The notes under the pieces were generated by a model that was not told where the DNA came from, ran no database searches, and saw only the letters and a list, made by a program, of their open reading frames with translations. A DNA stretch of 64,000 nucleotides from Dryomyza anilis (taxonomy: Eukaryota > Arthropoda > Insecta > Diptera > Dryomyzidae). Every line of letters starts with the position of its first letter. Within the stretch, counting starts at the first letter, position 1. Of this stretch, positions 39,601-49,500 are shown piece after piece. The stretch spans positions 80,021,679 to 80,085,678 of the forward strand of contig OX638134.1 in NCBI GenBank assembly GCA_951804985.1, given 5' to 3'. Position numbers and translations under genes: made by a program.

Positions 39601-42600
39601 TTTAGATATATTTTTTTAAATAACTTTTAATTATTAAAGCTTTTGAAAATACCTTTTAAAAGCTCATCAAATAAACTCCCATTTATTCATCCATTTTATA
39701 GCTAACTTTGGTTTTTTACTTAACAAATTTTTTGTTGTTTTTAACCCCAAAAATTCATCGCTAAAAAATACAATTAAAAATTTTATTTTTTCGAATTTTT
39801 TCTTGAATTTTTTTTCTTTAGAGCTATTGTTGGGGCTAATATTGATACAAGGCCAAAAGCACTGACGGCAGATGGTTTCTTTTAGGTATAACTTACCATT
39901 GATGGTGTGTGTGTGTGCGTGTGCTTCAAATATATAAATATTATACGAAAAAAAAATCATGCCAAAAACACATTTAATTTTAAGTTTAAATAAATCATAT
40001 GTACCATGGGCTCCTAAGGATGCGCGCTGCTGCCTCCTAATCACTCAACTACTACAACATTTTGCTACTAAAACCAAAGCATTGCCTTCCAATTCCTACT
40101 ACTACTACTACTATTATGTGACACGTCGAATCCCACTAAAATTAAACAACAACATGTTTCTGAAAAATTGTGAGATTTATTTTCAATTTTTGACCCCATC
40201 GTACATAACTCATACGCTTATTGCAAACACATTTAAATTCTTTGCACTCTCATGGGTTCATTCATCGGCTTTCATCTGCATTCATCAGTATTCATCAGAG
40301 TCGCAGACGAAAAAAAATGAAGCTAAAGAAGTAGTCTACGAATATTTACTTCAAGTTCATCCAGCTTTGCTTTGCATTCATCAAGCTTTTGAATGTTTTG
40401 TTTTTATATTTTTATAAACAAAAATATTTATTTTTACTCATTTTTATTTTACTTCTCTATAAAATGTTTTATTCTCATTTATGATTTATAACTACTATAT
40501 GCTAGTAGTAATTGTATTATCGTCATGATCAGGAACTGATCATTTTATTATAATAAATAATAGTTTGTGCAAATACTCTGAATAACCTAGGGGAGCTCTC
40601 TTACCATTTGATCTGTGCGTTTTCAGAACGTACCATCCAGTCGAAAAACGAAAAAAAATTATTAATGTTCTTTTGTTGGTCCTAAGGATTTGAGTCAGTA
40701 AAAAAAGTCTCTAAGTATGCCGTTGGCAAAGTTACATGACTTTAAAATAACATTTTATTTCCAAAATTTCGTAGAAATTTTAATTTTCAAAACGTTCTGT
40801 ATACAATTTTAATTCCAAATCATGCTATTTGGAGAAATTTACATTTTCAAATCGTGCTATAACAAAAACGTATTATAATCAAATTATGAAATATGGAAGT
40901 ACAAAATTTTATAAATATTGAAGTACAAATATGGTTGGTTCTATATTTGCATTCGTCGTACATGTTGCCTATATCGCCTATATCGCCCAATAAAATAATA
41001 TTCATTTTTACCGATGAACAGAAAATCAGTCCGGCAATTTTTTTTCGATAGTTGCGCTTGTCAAAATAAAATTTACACACAACAATCAGGATTCATTATA
41101 TTGACGAATTCATTCATTGAATTAAAATCGTATTTTTAAATGTTTTTCATTTTCAATATTTTTTAACATCAAATTTCAAACAAAAATTGGTCTCCATTTA
41201 GACATTTGTTTATTTATTTATTTATTTATTTATTTATAATTCTTAAAGGATTTATAATATTTAATTACTAATTATTCGAAGACGCCATTACATCATATTA
41301 ATTAAAAGTAAACATCATATTGATGAATTTTGTTCATCAAACCATATTAATTTAAATATCATAAATCTTATAAGAATTATAAATACGTAAATGGAGACCA
41401 ATTTTTTTTTTAAATTTTACGATTTTAGTTCACTGAATAAAATCATCAATGTGATGAATACTGGTTTTTGGTGATTTTTTTTTTGTTGTGTACACTGTGC
41501 TTCTTATGATCGCAATGTTTTGCAAAACTAATAATGCCGAATTTGAGCGATATTTTTTGTTAGAAGGCATTCGGATATGCCAGCTGATAGAGTTTTTAAA
41601 CCAGTAGAAAAACATCTTAGAAAGTTAAGCCAATTACCACACCTCAAATCTACGAGAACAATCATTTCATTTTCTGAACACTGCACTATGGGACAGAAGC
41701 TTAGTCTAGCTCGCTAAAAATCGGAAGTTAATGTTTATTTGCAGAAAGTTTAAAAATATGTCATTTTATTAATAATTTATGAGAATTTAGAGAACAAATA
41801 AAAAATGATTCCCCCTAGTGAAAAATCCTTCTGTATGTTGGATTTTGTTTTAATCAAAAAATTAAAACAAGTGTTTTTTAAGAAATAAAAATGGGTTACA
41901 TTAAAACTGTCATAACTCTTTCAATATATACTCCACATGCAGAGTGTTACTTTTAAATTATTGAGAATTGAGAAAACTATCATCTTGTGTATCAAAAATT
42001 TCAAATGTCTATGTTTTTCCTGATTATTTGTCAAAAACATAAAACAAAAATGACATATTTTTTATAAAAAAGTAGACGTGTAAAAAAAAGTTTCCACATC
42101 TCTTTACATGCATAATTAATTTAAAATTAAGAAGTTAAAAATTTAAAAAAAAAGTTAAAAATTTAAAATATAAAATTAAAAATGTAGAAATTATTAGTAG
42201 AGAAATTATTAAATGAAATACGAGTAGCAATTCAAAAATCAATTGAGATGAACTGTGTTATACATATTTATTTAACTTTTGACAATTTCTTGTAAATTTT
42301 TTTATTTAATTGTTTAATGTTTTGTTAACTGGGTATGATTAATGACTTGATTAAAAACTTGACAAATGTTAAACTTGTCATATTCAATAAAAATCTTGGT
42401 AGAAGCTGACAAAACTAAAGCGAAATGTTGGAGAAAAAATTAAACAAATCGATTATTTCCATTAAAAACAAACATACCAAAAAATGCCACAAAATTATAA
42501 AAACAAACATTATATTAAATATTAAATTGGTCCAAATTAAAATACACTCGAACAATATTAAGTTTTATATTTTGTAAAATCTGTGCAAACTATAAAACTT

Positions 42601-45441
42601 TTGATGATTATATTAAAACAAATTTTATTTTTTCTATTTCATTTTTTCCCTGCAAACCATTTGACTATCATTTTTAAATTCGACTAAATTAATAACAATA
42701 TGTTTTCGAAATAAAACCCACAACTTTCTGAACAAATAAAATTTGTTATTAGTAAATAAAACCACACGTTTCAATTTGCTTACGAAAAATGGCACTTTAA
42801 AAATAAAACATTTATTTTATCCACGAAAAGAAGCATTAAATGGATTTAGCCACGAAAAGAACTTCATTCACATTTTCTCCACAAACAGAAGCATAACTTT
42901 ATATTTCCCACGAACAGAAACACATTTATATTGTATCTACGACCAAAAGCACATTTTTAATTTCACCACGAATAAAAGCATATATGAATTTTCGATACAG
43001 ATATCCCAATAGACAATTTTGTGTCAACAATGTTGACGATGGAGGTGATATTGGATGTGAATATGTTGATTTTTCATTGATGACTTGGTTTCTAGGTATG
43101 TCACTGGACATTATTTGCTGAACTGTTCTGATGAAACTATTCCCTTAGGCATATATAAACATGCAGGTGCGATTTGGCTAGAACCCATTTGCGTCATTGG
43201 AATTTTTTGAAAAATGTGTTCTATTTGTATTTAGCCAAATCCAATGCCACTTGCATAATTGGACATTTTTTCGGAAAAAGTTCCGCTTTTGGGATTTGGC
43301 CAGAACCCACTTGTCCCATTGACTAATTTTTTGGAAAAATGTGTTCCTTTGGGATTTGGCCAAAACCTAATTGCGTCAATGGACATTTTTTTTGGAAAAA
43401 TTTGTTCCTTTGGCATTTGGCCAGAACCCACTTGCGTCATTGGGATTTAGCCAGAACGGACAATTTTTTGGAAAAACCCACTTGCGTCATTGGACAATTT
43501 ATTGGAAAAACTTGTGCTTCTTGAACTTGTGCTTTTTGTCGTAGTTTCGAAAAAGGTGCTGTTTTTCGTAAGCAAATTGAAACGTGTGGGTTTTCGTAAG
43601 AGGCGTCGATATATAGGGAAATATCGTTTGGTTTGTTGGATTATTATTAAAACACTCAAACATTATTTTAATTTTTCTTTAAATGCACTGATATAAACTG
43701 ATATTGTCTTGTTAGTGTCGTCTTGTAATTATTATTTTTCTAATGCTTTATTATTCCCATTTAGCACAGCTTTTATATTTTCAAATTATTTTTATTTTAA
43801 AATTAATATAATTTATTTTTGCATTTAATTTGAATTATATTTTAATTTCAAACTCACTCTAATGCCTTTTCGAAACTGTTTATGACTGCGCTGCGAATCT
43901 ACTTCTGGTCTTGTAAAAATAACCCGCTTTATGCTCTGACTAAAAAAGTTCAGAAAGAAAGCCAAACTCATATCTTAAACATAAAACTACTAACTACTAC
44001 TATTGCTGCTACTAATCTTAAACAAAAAAATTAAAAATAAAAATAACAAATGTTGTCTAAATAAATGTTTAATATGGCCACACATCATCATCATTAATGT
44101 TATAATACGTACATTATCACGTCATCATCAATATATATTCATACTACAAATGTGCACAAATTATGAAATAAAATATTAAATTTTTTATAAAGAGTTTACA
44201 TTTTAAAAAAGCATTAATACCAATTTTTAAATACATATTTATTATATAACTAATTTTTGTCTATAAAAACGCTAAAAACTGCTTGTAGAAAATGTGGGTC
44301 TTTTAAGACCCATTTTATTTTTAACTTTTTTAAATACAAAATAATTTTGTACAAAATTTTATTTAGTAATTTATTCAAACGCATAGTTTAAGCTTATTAA
44401 ATATGAAAAATTTAAGGATTTTTATTTTTCTATTTTTAAATGACAGACTTTTTAAATGTAACCTCTTGTTACGATGCACTGCAAACGAACAAAATTCGGA
44501 GTTTTGCTATGTTTTAAAATTACAAACATGTTTGAGGTTTCATTTTAAAATACAATTTATGTATATTTAATGCCTTTAATACATTTTTGTACAAAAGTAA
44601 ATTTTAACTTCAAAAAATACTGCAAAAAGTCTGAAAGCTGTTTATTGAAAATGTGGGTCTTTAAGGACCCATTTTATTTTTAACTTTTTTAAATAATAAA
44701 TAATTTTGTATAAAATTTTATTTATTAATTTATTAAAATGCATAGCTTGAGCTTCTTAAAAACGAAAAATTCAACGGCTTTTGTTTTAAGTTTTAAAAAT
44801 GAGAGGCTTTTTAAAATGTAACCTCTTGTTTGAAAAGTTTAATAATTATTAAACGTACTTGAGGTTTCATTTTAAAATACAGTTTTGTATAAACATAAAT
44901 ATTAACTTAAAAAATTTCGCAAAAAGTCTAAAAACTGCTTACAGAAAATGTGGGTCTTTTAGGACCCATTTTATTTTCAACTTTTTTAAATAAAAAATAT
45001 TTTTTTACAACATTTTATTTAGTAATTTATTAAAATGCATAGTTTAAGCTTATAATAAATGAAAAATTCAACCACTTTTATTTTACTATTTTAAAATGAC
45101 AGACTTTTTAAATTGTAACCTCTTTATACGGCGCACTATAAATTAACCAAAAAAATTCTATGTTGTGTTAACGTTTAATGGTTGAAAGGCAACACAAATA
45201 AAAACCATCCCTAAATAACTACATACTACATACTTGTGTTTGTCATGTGTTTTAAATGTTAAACGGAAATTTGAAATAATAAAAAATAGCAAAAATACTA
45301 ATTATATTTTTTGTATACACATTTTCTAGACACTGGGACGGTGGACCACCGCGTTATCAAAATCCACCGATGGCACCGCCAGCCTCCGAATACGAACGCC
45401 CACCGCCATATTATTATCCTGGTGCCACAGAGCAGGACTAA
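18611..45441 (+). CDS. prom: Prominin family pentaspan membrane glycoprotein (14 coding exons)
   Basis: Coding exons by eye: 18611-19331, 26708-26852, 28693-28821, 28892-29079, 29138-29302, 29376-29500, 32627-32962, 33034-33143, 33208-33312, 33400-34255, 34366-34487, 36691-36741, 39252-39398, 45330-45441. All joins keep frame, giving about 1,103 residues. Prominins are cholesterol-binding proteins of plasma-membrane protrusions and, in fly photoreceptors, of the rhabdomere. Features: a hydrophobic signal at residues 160-185; TM1 at 269-291 followed by the Cys-rich CFCCCRC; TM2 318-340; a large extracellular loop; TM3 588-612; TM4 636-664; a second large loop; TM5 962-983; and a Pro/Tyr-rich cytoplasmic tail ending in EQD. 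Odd points: 159 residues of Ala/Asn/Ser-rich sequence precede the signal, so Met44, Met121 or Met125 could be the real start; and the exon 5 donor is a weak GTCTGT. Flies have two paralogues (prominin and prominin-like), and I cannot say which this is. Confidence 0.85.
19469..20110 (+). repeat. Two tandem ~320-bp units with tRNA-like heads
   Basis: Unit 1 (19,469-19,786) and unit 2 (19,787 to about 20,110) are clearly similar along their length. Each opens with CTTGTAAC(A/G)TCGGTG. In unit 2 this is followed by TGGCTCAAATGGTTAATGCG, which looks like a tRNA D-arm/A-box. About 36 bases later is CAATTCAAATATACC, a degenerate B-box. They may be a decayed tRNA-derived SINE duplicated in tandem. 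They lie in the first large prominin intron. Confidence 0.5.
20130..20905. mobile_element. Foldback element with ~90-bp inverted arms
   Basis: The arm at about 20,185-20,275 reappears inverted at about 20,718-20,810. Shared words include AGTCAAGAACTGGTCGG and GAAGAGTTTTACTGGG. Nearer the centre is a second inverted pair, ATGCCCGTAACTTCAAC (20,474) and GTTGAAGTTACGGGCAT (20,629). The whole is non-coding, and open frames across it are by-products. It lies in the prominin intron, between the tRNA-like repeats and citrate synthase. Confidence 0.65.
21266..21271 (-). terminator. Poly(A) signal of citrate synthase
   Basis: AATAAA on the - strand, about 105 bases past the stop codon. It is in an AT-rich 3' flank and supports an independent 3' end for the nested gene. 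Confidence 0.5.
21376..22761 (-). CDS. CS: Citrate synthase, mitochondrial; intronless and nested in a prominin intron
   Basis: The product is 461 residues, full length for the eukaryotic enzyme, which condenses acetyl-CoA with oxaloacetate in the first step of the TCA cycle. The first ~25 residues ([20 protein letters not shown]) form an Arg-containing, acid-poor matrix-targeting sequence. The catalytic triad is in place: His294 in [10 protein letters not shown], His340 in [15 protein letters not shown], and Asp395 in NVDAHSG. Their spacing of 46 and 55 matches the known enzyme (His274, His320, Asp375 of the mature pig protein). Arg421 (SRALG) and Arg441 are also present. It ends in an unusual ASKKKKC tail. 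One uninterrupted exon on the strand opposite its host gene suggests either a gene that has lost its introns or a retrocopy. The intact active site and local promoter argue for function. Whether this is the fly kdn orthologue or a second paralogue is not decidable here. Confidence 0.95.
   Translation of the reverse strand: MISTRSLLPVHALLWKTGVRHSCGSLKDVLAEKIPEHREKVKKFRKEHNDFVLGDTTIRMMYGGMRTMKALICETSVVDPEEGIRFRGLSIPECREQLPKAECGEEPLPEGVFWLMCTGEVPTDEQVKQLSCEWAERAKLPKHVITMLNNFPKTLHPMSQFSCAITALNHDSKFVKAYNKGVKKLQYWEYTYEDSMDLIAKLPTVAAMIYTNTFRDNKEEKCVDPDLDWSASFTKMLGYDDPGFTEMMRLYLTIHSDHEGGNVSAHTVHLVGSALSDVFLSFSAGMNGLAGPLHGLANQEVLVWLQKILKELGADADEKKLTEFIWKTLKSGQVVPGYGHALLRKTDPRYVVQRDFAQKYMKDDPLFHLVSKLYKVVPPVLTELGKVQNPWPNVDAHSGVLLMYFGMKEMTYYTVLFGVSRALGVLASQIWSRAMVLPIERPKSMSSEHLMKLVASKKKKC
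22795..22825 (-). promoter_or_regulatory. TATA box and initiator of citrate synthase
   Basis: On the - strand TATATAAAAA begins at 22,824. TCAGAC, an arthropod initiator, has its +1 A at 22,798, 26 bases downstream. The start codon follows 37 bases after that. Spacing is close to canonical, so the gene appears to have its own core promoter. Confidence 0.5.
23318..23677. repeat. ~360-bp near-perfect palindrome (hairpin)
   Basis: The left arm, 23,318-23,478, is the reverse complement of the right arm, 23,487-23,677, around an 8-base loop (TTTTTACA). Long stretches match without change, for example CTAGATTTTTCACTTTGGTAC with its partner and AATTGGATCCGGTAAGAATT with its partner. The main exception is an extra ~25-30 bases in the right arm near 23,514-23,550. 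Related GGTAAGAATTGTCT words continue to about 23,780. It lies in the prominin intron, about 550 bases upstream of citrate synthase. It has no coding potential. Confidence 0.9.
23825..24405 (-). repeat. 19-bp minisatellite array, locus 4 (diverged)
   Basis: Degenerate copies of the family unit in the TAACTAAAAATTAAAATTT form. Indels are frequent. It runs directly into the CCCGGGTA cluster. Confidence 0.75.
24416..24745. repeat. CCCGGGTA and TTCGAGTAGC short-repeat cluster
   Basis: A sudden GC-rich island holds about nine CCCGGG words, including three in direct tandem (CCCGGGTACCCGGGTACCCG). These are interleaved with TACTCGAA/TTCGAGTA words in both orientations. After 24,548 it turns into a TTCG/TTTG-rich tract with repeated TTCGAGTAGCTCG. 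Many words are self-complementary, so it can fold in several registers. Confidence 0.8.
24813..25108 (+). repeat. 108-bp tandem repeat, three copies, with perfect palindrome
   Basis: Three units of 108-109 bases each contain GAAAT(C/G)GATAGC-like sequence, a GGTAC word, GTGGTCC and the 20-base palindrome TGACCCCCAAAAGGGGGTCA, at 24,870, 24,979 and 25,087. The palindrome is nearly invariant while the rest of the unit varies. Open frames on both strands are forced by the repeat. Confidence 0.88.
25110..26250 (-). repeat. 19-bp minisatellite array, locus 5
   Basis: Copies of the TAACTAAAAATTGCATTTT / TTCCATTTT variant, fairly regular to about 26,010 and decayed to about 26,250. It is upstream of prominin exon 2 in the same intron. 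Confidence 0.85.
27190..28575 (+). repeat. 19-bp minisatellite array, locus 6 (GAGTG variant)
   Basis: About 70 copies of GAATTTTGAGTGAAAATTT, the same length and plan as the family unit with GAG in place of TAG. It fills most of the intron between exons 2 and 3. Internal blocks (for example about 27,300-27,410 and 27,760-27,860) are themselves duplicated. Confidence 0.9.
29608..29631 (+). CDS. Candidate 24-nt prominin microexon
   Basis: The sequence GCTAACAG precedes and GTATAC follows 24 bases that read MMDRYFPK in phase 0. This fits exactly between exon 6 (ends 29,500) and exon 7 (starts 32,627), both phase 0. Inclusion would add eight residues to the first extracellular loop. Small alternative exons are known in prominins. 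Splice motifs are moderate. Confidence 0.5.
29880..32060 (+). repeat. Diverged ~140-205-bp tandem repeat
   Basis: A recurring block includes TTCGACATCAAAAAT, AATTCGTTTCACAG and a later GTGAATTTTGTAT. Clear occurrences are at about 30,047, 31,085, 31,262, 31,427, 31,548 and 31,768. Copies have drifted far apart. It fills the exon 6 to exon 7 intron of prominin and is interrupted by a SINE. Confidence 0.7.
30448..30750 (+). mobile_element. tRNA-derived SINE, full-length copy
   Basis: The head (30,450-30,522) looks like a tRNA gene: TAGCTCAGTGG is a good A-box, followed by an anticodon-arm-like stretch and the B-box GGTTCAAGCCT. It is followed by a ~225-base unrelated body ending in a short ATT-rich tail. 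Flanking AATATTAAAAAAAA at 30,433 and AATATTTAAAAAAAA at 30,749 look like the target duplication. A second, diverged copy lies at 57,164. It is read in the same orientation as the host gene. Confidence 0.85.
34790..35840 (+). repeat. AAGCTTTTACTAAAAG-type tandem array
   Basis: About 1 kb of imperfect copies, about 21-27 bases each, of a unit near AAGCTTTTACTAAAAGTTTGTAG. It is in the intron between prominin exons 11 and 12. AAGCTTTT and its complement AAAAGCTT both occur, so the array is partly self-complementary. Confidence 0.82.
36960..38825 (+). repeat. 19-bp minisatellite array, locus 7 (largest and most uniform)
   Basis: Nearly 1.9 kb of GAATTTTTAGTGAAAAATT. The runs at about 37,108-37,515 (about 21 units) and 38,116-38,360 (about 13 units) show no or almost no changes. 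A central diverged part (37,520-38,110) contains an internal duplication of a block with GAATAAGAGAAAATTTAAAT. It occupies the exon 12 to exon 13 intron. Confidence 0.95.
39822..39885 (+). CDS. Candidate alternative last exon of prominin
   Basis: A strong pyrimidine tract and acceptor (TTTTTTTTCTTTAG) ends at 39,821. The following 64 bases, joined in phase 2 to exon 12 or exon 13, encode about 20 residues with ordinary codon variety ([20 protein letters not shown]) and then a stop at 39,883-39,885. It would give a shorter cytoplasmic tail lacking the Pro/Tyr-rich end. No poly(A) signal very close by was noted, so this stays a candidate. Confidence 0.35.
41076..41490. mobile_element. 415-bp hairpin MITE, CACACAACAA termini
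   Basis: The ends TACACACAACAATC and TTTTTTGTTGTGTA are flanked by TA. Inverted similarity continues inward: GAATTAAAATCGTATTT pairs with its partner near 41,420; AAATTGGTCTCCATTTA at 41,185 pairs with its partner at 41,390; and TTATAATTCTTAAAGGATTT pairs near 41,370. The element can therefore fold almost entirely on itself. It includes a (TTTA)n microsatellite near 41,215. It lies in the last prominin intron. Confidence 0.75.
42757..43596. repeat. Inverted-repeat-bounded block with two internal tandem repeats
   Basis: The arms at 42,757-42,790 and 43,561-43,596 are inverted copies (ACCACACGTTTCAATTTGC and its complement). Inside are a decayed run of CCACGAA-AGAAGCAT words (42,820-42,990) and, at 43,165-43,510, about five copies of a ~61-base unit containing GATTTGGCCAGAACCCACTT, GCGTCATTGGA and a TTTTTTGGAAAAA stretch. 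Open frames across the latter exist on both strands because of the periodicity. Confidence 0.7.
44262..45145 (+). repeat. Three tandem ~300-360-bp units with a GGGTC hairpin
   Basis: Units start near 44,270, 44,632 and 44,930. Each opens with ACTGCTT(G/A)(T/C)AGAAAATGTGGGTC and the self-complementary GGGTCTTTTAAGACCC (variants TTTAAG and TTTTAG in the loop). CTTTTTAAAT and ATGACAGACTTTTTAAA blocks follow. The series ends about 185 bases before the last prominin exon. Confidence 0.85.
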
Positions 45442-46045
45442 GTGATCTTTATTGAAATTGAATTTTAAGCACGTGGAGAATCAACAACATAAAAACATTA
45501 ACAACTTCAACAATTTGAAATCAACAACCAGTCAAAATAGAATACAAAAAAAAAAACACAAAACGGTTTAAAATTTAAATTTCATATATATTTTAAACAA
45601 AAAAAAAACAAAAAGGATATTTGAAAAAAAAAACAGCAGAAAAACATTCATATTATCTATTAAGACTGTATTTTAGCTATATCATTTTTTCTCATGTTAA
45701 TTTTATATTACACAACGTTGTTTGTTTGATTCACACTTTTATTTTTTGCTTTTAATTATATTTTAAATAATTTTTAAGTTTTTTGTTTTTATTAAAAAAA
45801 AAAAATTTCATTAAAATACAAATCTTCCATAAAATTTAATAGATTTTTTTTTAAATATATTTATATTTCTCATGTTGGACTTTAAAATTGAATTTATTTC
45901 ATACTTGAGGCACTTTGTCATGTTGCTGGAAATTTGCATTTATTTATTGTATTAAAAAAACAGAACGTTTTGTAATTTTTTATAAGAAAAACCAACAAAA
46001 AAAAAATAAACACTTTAAGTATAATGAATAAAATAATAAAGACAA
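45442..46045 (+). other. Probable prominin 3' UTR
   Basis: AT-rich non-coding sequence follows the stop codon, with A-rich runs. AATAAA signals appear near 46,006, 46,026 and 46,031. The true cleavage site is unknown. Confidence 0.4.
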
Positions 46046-46504
46046 CAAAAAATACTTGTCATATTAGCTGAAAAACTTTGTAAAAGCAAAAATCCAAAGT
46101 GCGTTGCAACAATTTTTAAAAAACATTGTAAAGCATAAAAATGCCGCAAAAAATAGAATAAAAATGCATTTAAAAATTTTTAAAAATGTTGCCAAAGCAA
46201 AAACTAAATTGTTATTTAAGCTAATTGAAATTTATAATATACAATAAAAAAAACAAACAAAAGAATAAAAATTGAAATGCGCATTTGTAGCCTTTTTAAG
46301 AATTGCAAAAATGTTGCCGCCTTTTTTCAGCCAAACCACAGATACATAGTTGGAAAAACGCAAAAGTTTTAATTATAGCAACCAACATTAGTAAAAGTGC
46401 AAATGAAATAGCATAAAAATTGTTAAATTTATTAAAAAATGAGTAAAAGAGTTAAAAATAAAAGCTTGTCCGTAAAAATACATAGACGTTGCAAAAGAAA
46501 AAAA

Positions 46505-47560
46505 TTATAGTTGTGGTAAACATAATATAATTACAGCAAACATAATTATATAAATAACATCATTGCAGCAAACATTATTGCAGTTAAAACCATATTACAA
46601 ATAAATTAAATACTGAAAACAATACGTTGCAGATAAAAACCATGTTGAGAAAAGCCATGCTGGAAACAAAAACATAATTGCAGCAAATTTATAATTGCAG
46701 CAAGAATTAATTTGTAATAAAACATACTTACAGTAAATATATAAATTGAGCTCAAACATATTTGCAGCACACACAAATACTGGAGCAAAAACAAAATTGC
46801 AGCAAAAAACCATCAATTGTAAAAAATACATAATTGCCACAAACACATTATCGCAAAAAAAAAATATTTTGAAAAAAATTACTTGCAGCAAAAACACAAT
46901 TTAACCACATAATTGTAACAAATCATGATTTTAATTTCCAGAAAAACAAAAACAATAGTAACAAAATCAAAATTAGGCAAAAACATAATTTGAACACAAA
47001 TATGTTTGTAGCTAAAACATTATTACAACACAAAGCCTATTGAAAGAAAATCATTTTTGCAACAAGGAAATAATTACAGAAAAAACGAATTGTAGCAAAA
47101 ACTTAATTCCATCAAAGAAATCATTACAGAAAAAAACCATTGCAGCAAAAACATAATTCCAACAAATTCATAATTGCAGCAAAAACAAATTTGTAATAAA
47201 ACATAATTGCAATAAAAATATAATTCGATTAACAACAGTTTTGCAGAAAATACAAATACTGCAGTATAAACATAATTGAAACAAAAACATAATTGCAGCA
47301 AAAACACGTTTTTAACAAAATTATAATTGCTGCAAAATACATAATTGCAACAAAAACATAATTCTAGCAAAAACTTAATATCAGAAAATAACTAAATTGC
47401 AGCAATAGCAAAATTGTAAAAAACACATAATTATAGCAAAGACATAATTGTAACAAATACAAATAATTGCAGCAACAACTAAATTGTGGCAAAAACATAT
47501 TTATTACAAAATATATTTGCAGCAAACACATATTTCAAACAAATACATAATTTCCGAAAA
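46505..47560 (+). repeat. CATAATTGCAGCAAAAA tandem array
   Basis: About 1 kb of imperfect copies of a 17-20-base unit close to AAAACATAATTGCAGCAA. The long - strand frames (46,595-46,897 and 47,074-47,370) are Cys/Phe/Leu-rich products of the periodicity and should not be taken as proteins. It lies just beyond the prominin 3' UTR. Confidence 0.85.
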
Positions 47561-48139
47561 ACAAAAAAAAATCATAATTGCATTAAATTTGCCTAAATCT
47601 ATAAACATATATAATAACTACTTTTACAAAACTTTACAAACTAATCAAAAAAAAAAATATAAATTATTTCAAAATATTTTATTGCAAAACCACATACTCT
47701 ATATTATGCAAAGTATACAACACACATACAACAATTACAACCAACATGAAAGAGAAATTAAAAATCAACCACAAGTCATAAAACGTGTTTCAATTAGTTA
47801 TTTAAATTAACTTTATATTTAACTATATTTATTAGGCTAAACAAGAAAACGTTTAATGTAAAAGTTGAAAATAAAAACAATTTTAACTTTACTCATTAAA
47901 TATAGTGATCATTGGTATGTGTTTTTTGGTAGCATTTATGCAAACAGTTTAAATGTCTGCATAGCTGCGCTTATATAATATATAAACTAAAAGTAAAAAA
48001 AGATATTTATGAATGTATGTAAATTAGCTTTAAATCGTCTTTCAAACATTTATAATATATATAGTTTAAAATTGCATTAAATTCAATTTAGATTCATTAG
48101 AAAGTGATTTCAAATAAACGTTTCAAAATGTAACGCTGT
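47561..48139. other. AT-rich sequence, no feature seen
   Basis: No coding frame with credible composition. The 47,484-47,810 frame is rich in N, I, K and Y and overlaps the repeat. Confidence 0.5.
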
Positions 48140-49500
48140 TTAAATACAAATAAAAAACAGCTAATTTCAACTGTCAGAAACAACGGGCATTGTCTAATAA
48201 ACAGCTGATTTACTGTTGGAGAAAACAGCTGTTTAAACAGCTGACTTATATTCAATTAATTTGATAGCTGATTATTTGCGCAAAAAATCATTAATTGATT
48301 CTAGAAAATGTGTTATACAAATAACTATTAAACTTTCATTAAGTAAAAATTATTTAATATCAAATTAACTAGTGATTAACAGTTGCCAACTAATCAGTAG
48401 ATCATTTTGTTAAAATGGCAAAAATGCAATTGTAATATTAACGAAATAAAGTAAATGCTTATTTAAATAACTTTCAATCAAACAGCTGACAAATAAACAG
48501 CTGAATATCTACCAACCAAACAGCTGACAAATCAACCACTAATCAGCAGTATAATTTGTTAAAATATCAGCAGTTTGATTTGTTAATAATCAACAACTAA
48601 TCAGCAGATCAATTGGTTAAAATGACAGCAATTTGACTATTAATAAAGCAAAGACAAAAAATATTTAAATTATTGAATAACTTTCAAGCAAACAGCTTAC
48701 AGAGTGACAAATAAACTGCTGAATAACTATCAATCAAACAGCGAATAAATCAAGAACAGGATCAGCAGTGTAATTTGTTAAAATATTAGTTGTTTGATTT
48801 GTTAATAAAATAAAGTCGTAGATTATTTAACAGCACAATATCTTTCAAACAATGAACTTACAAAATGGCAAATAAACTGTTGTTTAAATGTCAACCAAAA
48901 TTCTGTTAAAATAACAACTAATCAACGGACAGTGTCTTGTTAAATACACAACAGTTTGACTGTTAATATCACAAATTCAAAAGTGATGATAAATTAATTT
49001 TCAATCAGTTGACAAATGTGGCAAATAAAAAATTGTTTAACGGCCAACCAAAATGTTGTAAAATCCAGAAACCAATCAGCAGATTATCGTGTTAAAGTAT
49101 CAATAGTTTGATAGTTAATAAAAGAGAAGACAAAGTCGACAAAGTGTGAATACTAAGTATCTTATTAATGTTAAAAAAACCACAGATTCGTTGTTTATTA
49201 AATAAAGTAACAAATTCAATATGCTGTTTAACTGTTTAAGTTATTAAATGTCAACGAAACAATTGTTTAACTCAACAAATCAGCTGTTCAACTGACCAAT
49301 CAGCTGAGTTATTTTTATTGACTCTTAATACAAAGCAGATCTTATGAACTACATATGTTTTTCTTAGGTTAATTGATTTATTACTGTGAGTCTGTTAAAT
49401 TGACAACTTGTCAAATGTTAAATTGACATCTAATCAGCTGTTAAATTGACAACTAATCAACTGTTAAATTAAAAACTTCTCAGCTGTTAATCTTCATTTG
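48140..49500. repeat. Diverged repeat field rich in CAGCTG
   Basis: About ten CAGCTG hexamers, plus many one-off versions, occur in words such as AAACAGCTGACAAATAAAC and AATCAGCTGTTAAATTGAC. The surrounding text is a degenerate tandem repeat (recurring TTTGTTAAAAT, GACTGTTAATAAA and CAACTAATCAGCAG). CAGCTG is also a class A E-box, but the repeat explains the density without invoking regulation. Confidence 0.65.

Noticed and set aside
39959..40417. 152-residue + strand frame in the last prominin intron
   Set aside because: No recognisable domain. It contains a TAC repeat and is AT-rich, with no acceptor in a matching phase that would make it an exon.
46595..47370. Minus-strand Cys/Phe/Leu-rich frames of about 100 residues, membrane-protein-like
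   Set aside because: Forced by the CATAATTGCAGCAAAAA tandem array; the composition is a by-product of the repeat.
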